A stretch of 64,000 nt of DNA from JAKOQB01 sp036824465 (GTDB lineage: Bacteria > Pseudomonadota > Gammaproteobacteria > Burkholderiales > Burkholderiaceae_F), in the NCBI GenBank assembly GCA_036824465.1, contig DAITAC010000002.1, positions 1-64,000 on the forward strand. Reading direction: 5' to 3'. Positions 60,883 to 64,000 of this stretch are shown one piece after another (the first letter of the stretch is position 1; every line of letters starts with the position of its first letter). The position numbers were made by a program, and so were the translations under genes. The notes beneath the pieces were generated by a model. The model did not search any database. It was not told the origin of the DNA and saw only the letters and a list, made by a program, of their open reading frames with translations.

Positions 60883-61634
60883 GGTTTCCTGTGTGATGCG
60901 GGCATGGCAACGGCAAATCCATTCGCGTAGCGCAGATCGATACGCGGCGGCGCGCCCCCAGCGCGCGCCACAACGAGCGGGTAGCTCGCAACCATCGCTG
61001 CCATGCGGTGCCCGATGCGTCCGGTCGGCTCGTCGCGACCAAGCTCAATCGTCTGATTCGAGTTAGTGCGAAGCGTCCACGACGCGCGCTCCGATACTTC
61101 GAGCGCTTCGACCGTCAATTGCAGGGGCGCCAGCGCGGCAGTGATTTCATGAAAACGCCGCGCCGCTTCCGTAGCAAAGCGATCGGGACCGCCGAATTCC
61201 GGCAGCGGACCATTGACTTCCGCCTCCGCCTGATTGGCGACAAAGAGCACGCCGGCATCGGACAGCAGACGGTCATCGGCCCACGTGCCAAGCGCGCGGT
61301 GCTCGGTGAAGGTGACGAACAGGCGATTCGGCCACGCCCGGCGCACCGACACGCCTGCGACCCAGGGCAGCGACTCGAAGACTCGGCGCGCTTCATCCAG
61401 GCGCAGCGTGAAGTAACCGCCGCGCAGCGTCGCCTTTCCCTCTCCGCGCAATGCCGCGCGCACTGCACTGACGGACACGTGCTGCAGTTCCCCATCCGCG
61501 CCGCGTAGTTCGATGCGGCGAATGTCGAACATCGGCCGTTGCGTGGTCCACAGCGCGGCCGCGCTGATCACGACCAGCGCGGCGGCCACGATCAGCAGCC
61601 GCGTGATCCGCTGCATCGCGCGCACGCTGATCAC
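60879..61634 (-). CDS. ftsQ: Cell division protein FtsQ
   Basis: The 251-residue protein has a short cytoplasmic part, one membrane segment (ITRLLIVAAALVVISAAALW), a POTRA domain (FDIRRIELRGADGELQHV, about 37-105) and a beta domain. It bridges early and late division proteins in the periplasm. The GTG at 61634 overlaps the ddl stop as GTGA; an ATG at 61616 is the alternative. Confidence 0.93.
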   Translation of the reverse strand: MISVRAMQRITRLLIVAAALVVISAAALWTTQRPMFDIRRIELRGADGELQHVSVSAVRAALRGEGKATLRGGYFTLRLDEARRVFESLPWVAGVSVRRAWPNRLFVTFTEHRALGTWADDRLLSDAGVLFVANQAEAEVNGPLPEFGGPDRFATEAARRFHEITAALAPLQLTVEALEVSERASWTLRTNSNQTIELGRDEPTGRIGHRMAAMVASYPLVVARAGGAPPRIDLRYANGFAVAMPASHRKP

Positions 61635-62596
61635 GCGCGCACCTCCAGTCGCGCGGCAGCAAGGATTTCCAGCACCAGATCCTCGTAGGACAGGCCGATC
61701 GCCTTGGCTGCCATCGGCACCAGCGAGTGCCCCGTCATGCCGGGCGAGGTGTTCAGTTCCAGCAGAAATGGCCGATCGCCACGCGCGTCCTGATGCAGCA
61801 TCAGGTCGATCCGGCCCCAGCCGCGCGCGCCGAGCGCGTTGTAGGCGCGCACACACAACTGCTGCAGTTGCTGGGTCAGCTTTGTGGCGACAGGCGCGGG
61901 GCAGAAGTACTGCGTCTCGTCGCTGAAGTATTTGCTGTGATAGTCGTAGTTCTCCGCCGGTGCACGGATCTCGATCAGCGGCAGCGCACGTGCGATCGAC
62001 CCTTCACCCAGGATCGCGCAGGTCAGCTCGCGCCCGCGGATCAGTTCCTCGACGATCACGCAATCGTCGTACCTGGCCGCCTCCTCAAATGCGAGTGCCA
62101 ACTCGTAGCGGTCGTGATGCGTGATCTTGGTGATGCCGATCGTCGAGCCTTCGCGCGCCGGCTTCACAATCAGCTGGTCACCCAGTTCGGCGACTACCTG
62201 CATCCAGTCGGTATCGGCGTGCACCACGCGCCATGCCGGCGTCGGCAACTCCTCTGCGAGCCAGATCTTCTTAGTCGTCAGCTTGTCGATCGCGATCGCT
62301 GAGGCCTGCACGCCGCTGCCGGTATAGGGAATGCGCAGCGTTTCCAGCACGCCCTGGAGCGTGCCGTCTTCGCCAAAGCGGCCGTGCAGCGCGATGAACA
62401 CACGATCAAATTTCGCTGCCTCGAGCTCCGCGATCGATTGCGTGCCGGGATCGAACGCATGTGCGTCGACGCCACGGCTCTTCAGCGCACTGAGCACTCC
62501 AGTGCCGGACATGAGCGACACTTCTCGCTCGGACGAACGGCCGCCGAACAGCACGCCGACGCGACCCATGCTCTGCGGATCGATCGCGATCGTCAT
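61631..62596 (-). CDS. ddl: D-alanine--D-alanine ligase
   Basis: The 321-residue ATP-grasp protein joins two D-alanines for the peptidoglycan stem peptide. GVLFGGRSSEREVSLMSG (about 14-31) and VKPAREGSTIGITK (about 147-160) are typical, as are the late LELNTSPGMTGHSLVP residues. It overlaps murC by ATGA. Confidence 0.97.
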   Translation of the reverse strand: MTIAIDPQSMGRVGVLFGGRSSEREVSLMSGTGVLSALKSRGVDAHAFDPGTQSIAELEAAKFDRVFIALHGRFGEDGTLQGVLETLRIPYTGSGVQASAIAIDKLTTKKIWLAEELPTPAWRVVHADTDWMQVVAELGDQLIVKPAREGSTIGITKITHHDRYELALAFEEAARYDDCVIVEELIRGRELTCAILGEGSIARALPLIEIRAPAENYDYHSKYFSDETQYFCPAPVATKLTQQLQQLCVRAYNALGARGWGRIDLMLHQDARGDRPFLLELNTSPGMTGHSLVPMAAKAIGLSYEDLVLEILAAARLEVRA

Positions 62597-63984
62597 TCAC
62601 CACCTCCCGCATGGGCCAGCTTCGCCGGGACGGTCCCGATCGAGCCTGCACCCATCGTGATCACGACATCGTCAGGACGGGCCACCGCGAGAATTGCAGC
62701 CGGCATATCGTCGATGCTCTCCACGAAGACCGGCTCGACCTTGCCGGCCACGCGCACCGCCCTCGTGAGGGAACGGCCATCGGCAGCGACGATCGGCGCC
62801 TCTCCGGCCGCATACACGTCGGCCAGCAGCAGCGCATCCGCCGTCGAAAGCACCTTGACAAAGTCTTCGAAGCAGTCGCGCGTGCGCGTGTAACGGTGCG
62901 GCTGAAACGCCAGCACGACGCGACGCCCCGGATAAGCCCCGCGCACCGCCGCCAGCGTGGCAGCCATCTCGACCGGATGGTGTCCGTAGTCGTCGATAAG
63001 CGTGAAGCGGCCACCTGTGATCTCGATGTCGCCATGGCGCGCGAAACGGCGGCCAACGCCGGTGAAGTTCGACAGCGCGTCGTAGATCGCCGCATCGGGC
63101 ACGCCCAGCTCCGTCGCCACGGCGATCGCGGCCAGGGCATTGCATACGTTGTGACGACCCGGCAGGTTCAGTTGCACCCCGAGCGACGCCGATCCTTCGC
63201 GCAGCGCGGTGAATCGCATCACGGTCCCGTCGGCCACCACCTCGACCGCGCGGAATTGCGCCTCCGGTGCAAACCCATAGGTCAGAACTGTCTTGGATAC
63301 AAACGGGAGGATCTCGCGCACGTTCGCATCGTCAATGCAAAGCACGGCGCTGCCATAGAACGGCAGACGCGACAAGAACTCGATGAAGGCCTGTTTCAGC
63401 CGGGTGAAATCGTGGCCGTATGTGTCCATGTGGTCGTTGTCGATGTTGGTCACGACCGCGATCACCGGCACCAGGTTCAGGAAGCTCGCGTCGGACTCGT
63501 CAGCCTCGACCACAATGAACTCCCCCTGCCCCAGCCGCGCGTTGGCACCGGCCGCATTCAATCGACCGCCAATCACAAACGTCGGATCGAAACCGGCCGC
63601 CGCGAGTACGCTCGCCACGAGGCTCGTGGTTGTGGTCTTGCCGTGCGTGCCAGCGATCGCAATGCCCTGCTTCAGCCGCATGAGCTCCGCCAGCATCACC
63701 GCACGCGGGACCACCGGCACGCGACGGGCGCGCGCCGCACGCACTTCCGGGTTGTCGGCACCGACCGCGGTCGACACGACCACCGCATCCGCCCCGGCAA
63801 CGTTTTCCGGCGCATGGCCGTGCACCACCTGCGCACCCAGTCTTGCGAGGCGCCGCGTGACGCTGCTGTCAACGGCATCGGATCCGCTGACGCGATAGCC
63901 GAGATTCAGAAGAACCTCGGCAATACCCGACATTCCCGAGCCACCGATGCCAACGAAGTGAATGTGCTTGACGGCGTGTTTCAT
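62593..63984 (-). CDS. murC: UDP-N-acetylmuramate--L-alanine ligase
   Basis: The 463-residue protein adds the first amino acid to UDP-MurNAc. The amino domain starts HIHFVGIGGSGMSGIAEVL. The ATP loop AGTHGKTTTTSLVA (about 110-123), EADESDASFL (about 158-167) and DDYGHHPVEMAATL distinguish it from the mpl gene elsewhere in the window, which has EADEYDTAFF and FAHHPTAI. Confidence 0.97.
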   Translation of the reverse strand: MKHAVKHIHFVGIGGSGMSGIAEVLLNLGYRVSGSDAVDSSVTRRLARLGAQVVHGHAPENVAGADAVVVSTAVGADNPEVRAARARRVPVVPRAVMLAELMRLKQGIAIAGTHGKTTTTSLVASVLAAAGFDPTFVIGGRLNAAGANARLGQGEFIVVEADESDASFLNLVPVIAVVTNIDNDHMDTYGHDFTRLKQAFIEFLSRLPFYGSAVLCIDDANVREILPFVSKTVLTYGFAPEAQFRAVEVVADGTVMRFTALREGSASLGVQLNLPGRHNVCNALAAIAVATELGVPDAAIYDALSNFTGVGRRFARHGDIEITGGRFTLIDDYGHHPVEMAATLAAVRGAYPGRRVVLAFQPHRYTRTRDCFEDFVKVLSTADALLLADVYAAGEAPIVAADGRSLTRAVRVAGKVEPVFVESIDDMPAAILAVARPDDVVITMGAGSIGTVPAKLAHAGGGE

Positions 63985-64000
63985 GCGGCCTCGGCAGCGA
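63981..64000 (-). CDS. murG: Last codons of murG (inferred)
   Basis: Only a TGA (63983-63981) overlapping the murC ATG, and five codons before it (AAEAA), are visible. An alanine-rich end and ATGA overlap at the 5' side of murC fit murG by synteny. The sequence itself is too short to prove this. Confidence 0.45.

Overview
The window is GC-rich chromosomal DNA, almost completely packed with housekeeping genes. Gene content and order point to a betaproteobacterium of the Burkholderiales type: the end of the division and cell wall cluster (murC-ddl-ftsQ-ftsA-ftsZ, then lpxC, an M23 peptidase and secA), pilB-pilC-pilD-coaE-zapD-yacG, ccsA-PP0621-pilS-pilR-ampD beside nrdA-nrdB and an H1-like lysine/alanine-rich protein, rplU-rpmA-obgE-proB, and accB-accC-prmA-DUF3426. 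This assignment is inference from synteny and protein character; no rRNA gene is present. I see no insertion sequence, prophage, CRISPR array or secondary-metabolism cluster.

Layout. Bases 1-4681 hold the end of an aminotransferase gene, a lytic transglycosylase gene with a long structured leader, a UbiD-type decarboxylase gene, a KTSC-domain gene and an unknown secreted protein gene. Bases 4644-14519 form one long minus-strand run, mostly overlapping genes: mpl, a YqiA-like esterase, an SDR reductase, a YbaK-type deacylase, marC, an RNB ribonuclease, tonB-like, aroE, mtgA and mgtE. Bases 14603-21924 run mainly plus: unknown protein, TlpA-like thioredoxin, accB, accC, prmA, DUF3426, a decayed thiol peroxidase gene, a PfkB kinase and a SlyB-like lipoprotein. 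Bases 21977-32851 run minus: yggT, H1-like protein, nrdB, nrdA (behind two NrdR boxes), ampD, pilR, pilS, PP0621 and ccsA. Bases 32892-41648 hold ffh, a second lytic transglycosylase, proS, rppH, proB, obgE, rpmA, rplU, ispB and a proline tRNA. Bases 41696-48700 run plus: a CNNM/CorC-type transporter, pilB, pilC, pilD, coaE, zapD and a broken yacG. Bases 48715-64000 run mainly minus: MutT-TenI fusion, DUF815 ATPase, argJ, secA, M23 peptidase, a short membrane protein, lpxC, ftsZ, ftsA, ftsQ, ddl, murC and the last codons of murG. The dciA-like and DUF2189 genes in this part lie on the plus strand.

Functionally the window is centred on the cell envelope. It covers peptidoglycan precursor synthesis (murC, ddl), recycling (mpl, ampD), polymerisation (mtgA) and cleavage (two SLT transglycosylases, an M23 protein), together with division (ftsQAZ, zapD), lipid A synthesis (lpxC), protein export (secA, ffh) and type IV pilus assembly and control (pilBCD, pilSR).

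The most notable observations are two gene remnants that otherwise conserved synteny makes recognisable (tpx at 19839-20332 and yacG at 48501-48700), a roughly 250-base multi-hairpin leader before the first lytic transglycosylase gene, a 31-bp-spaced NrdR box pair before nrdA, a possible small RNA downstream of nrdB, and a 58-residue membrane protein gene at 56303-56479. I found no wholly new multi-gene system, and I do not claim one.
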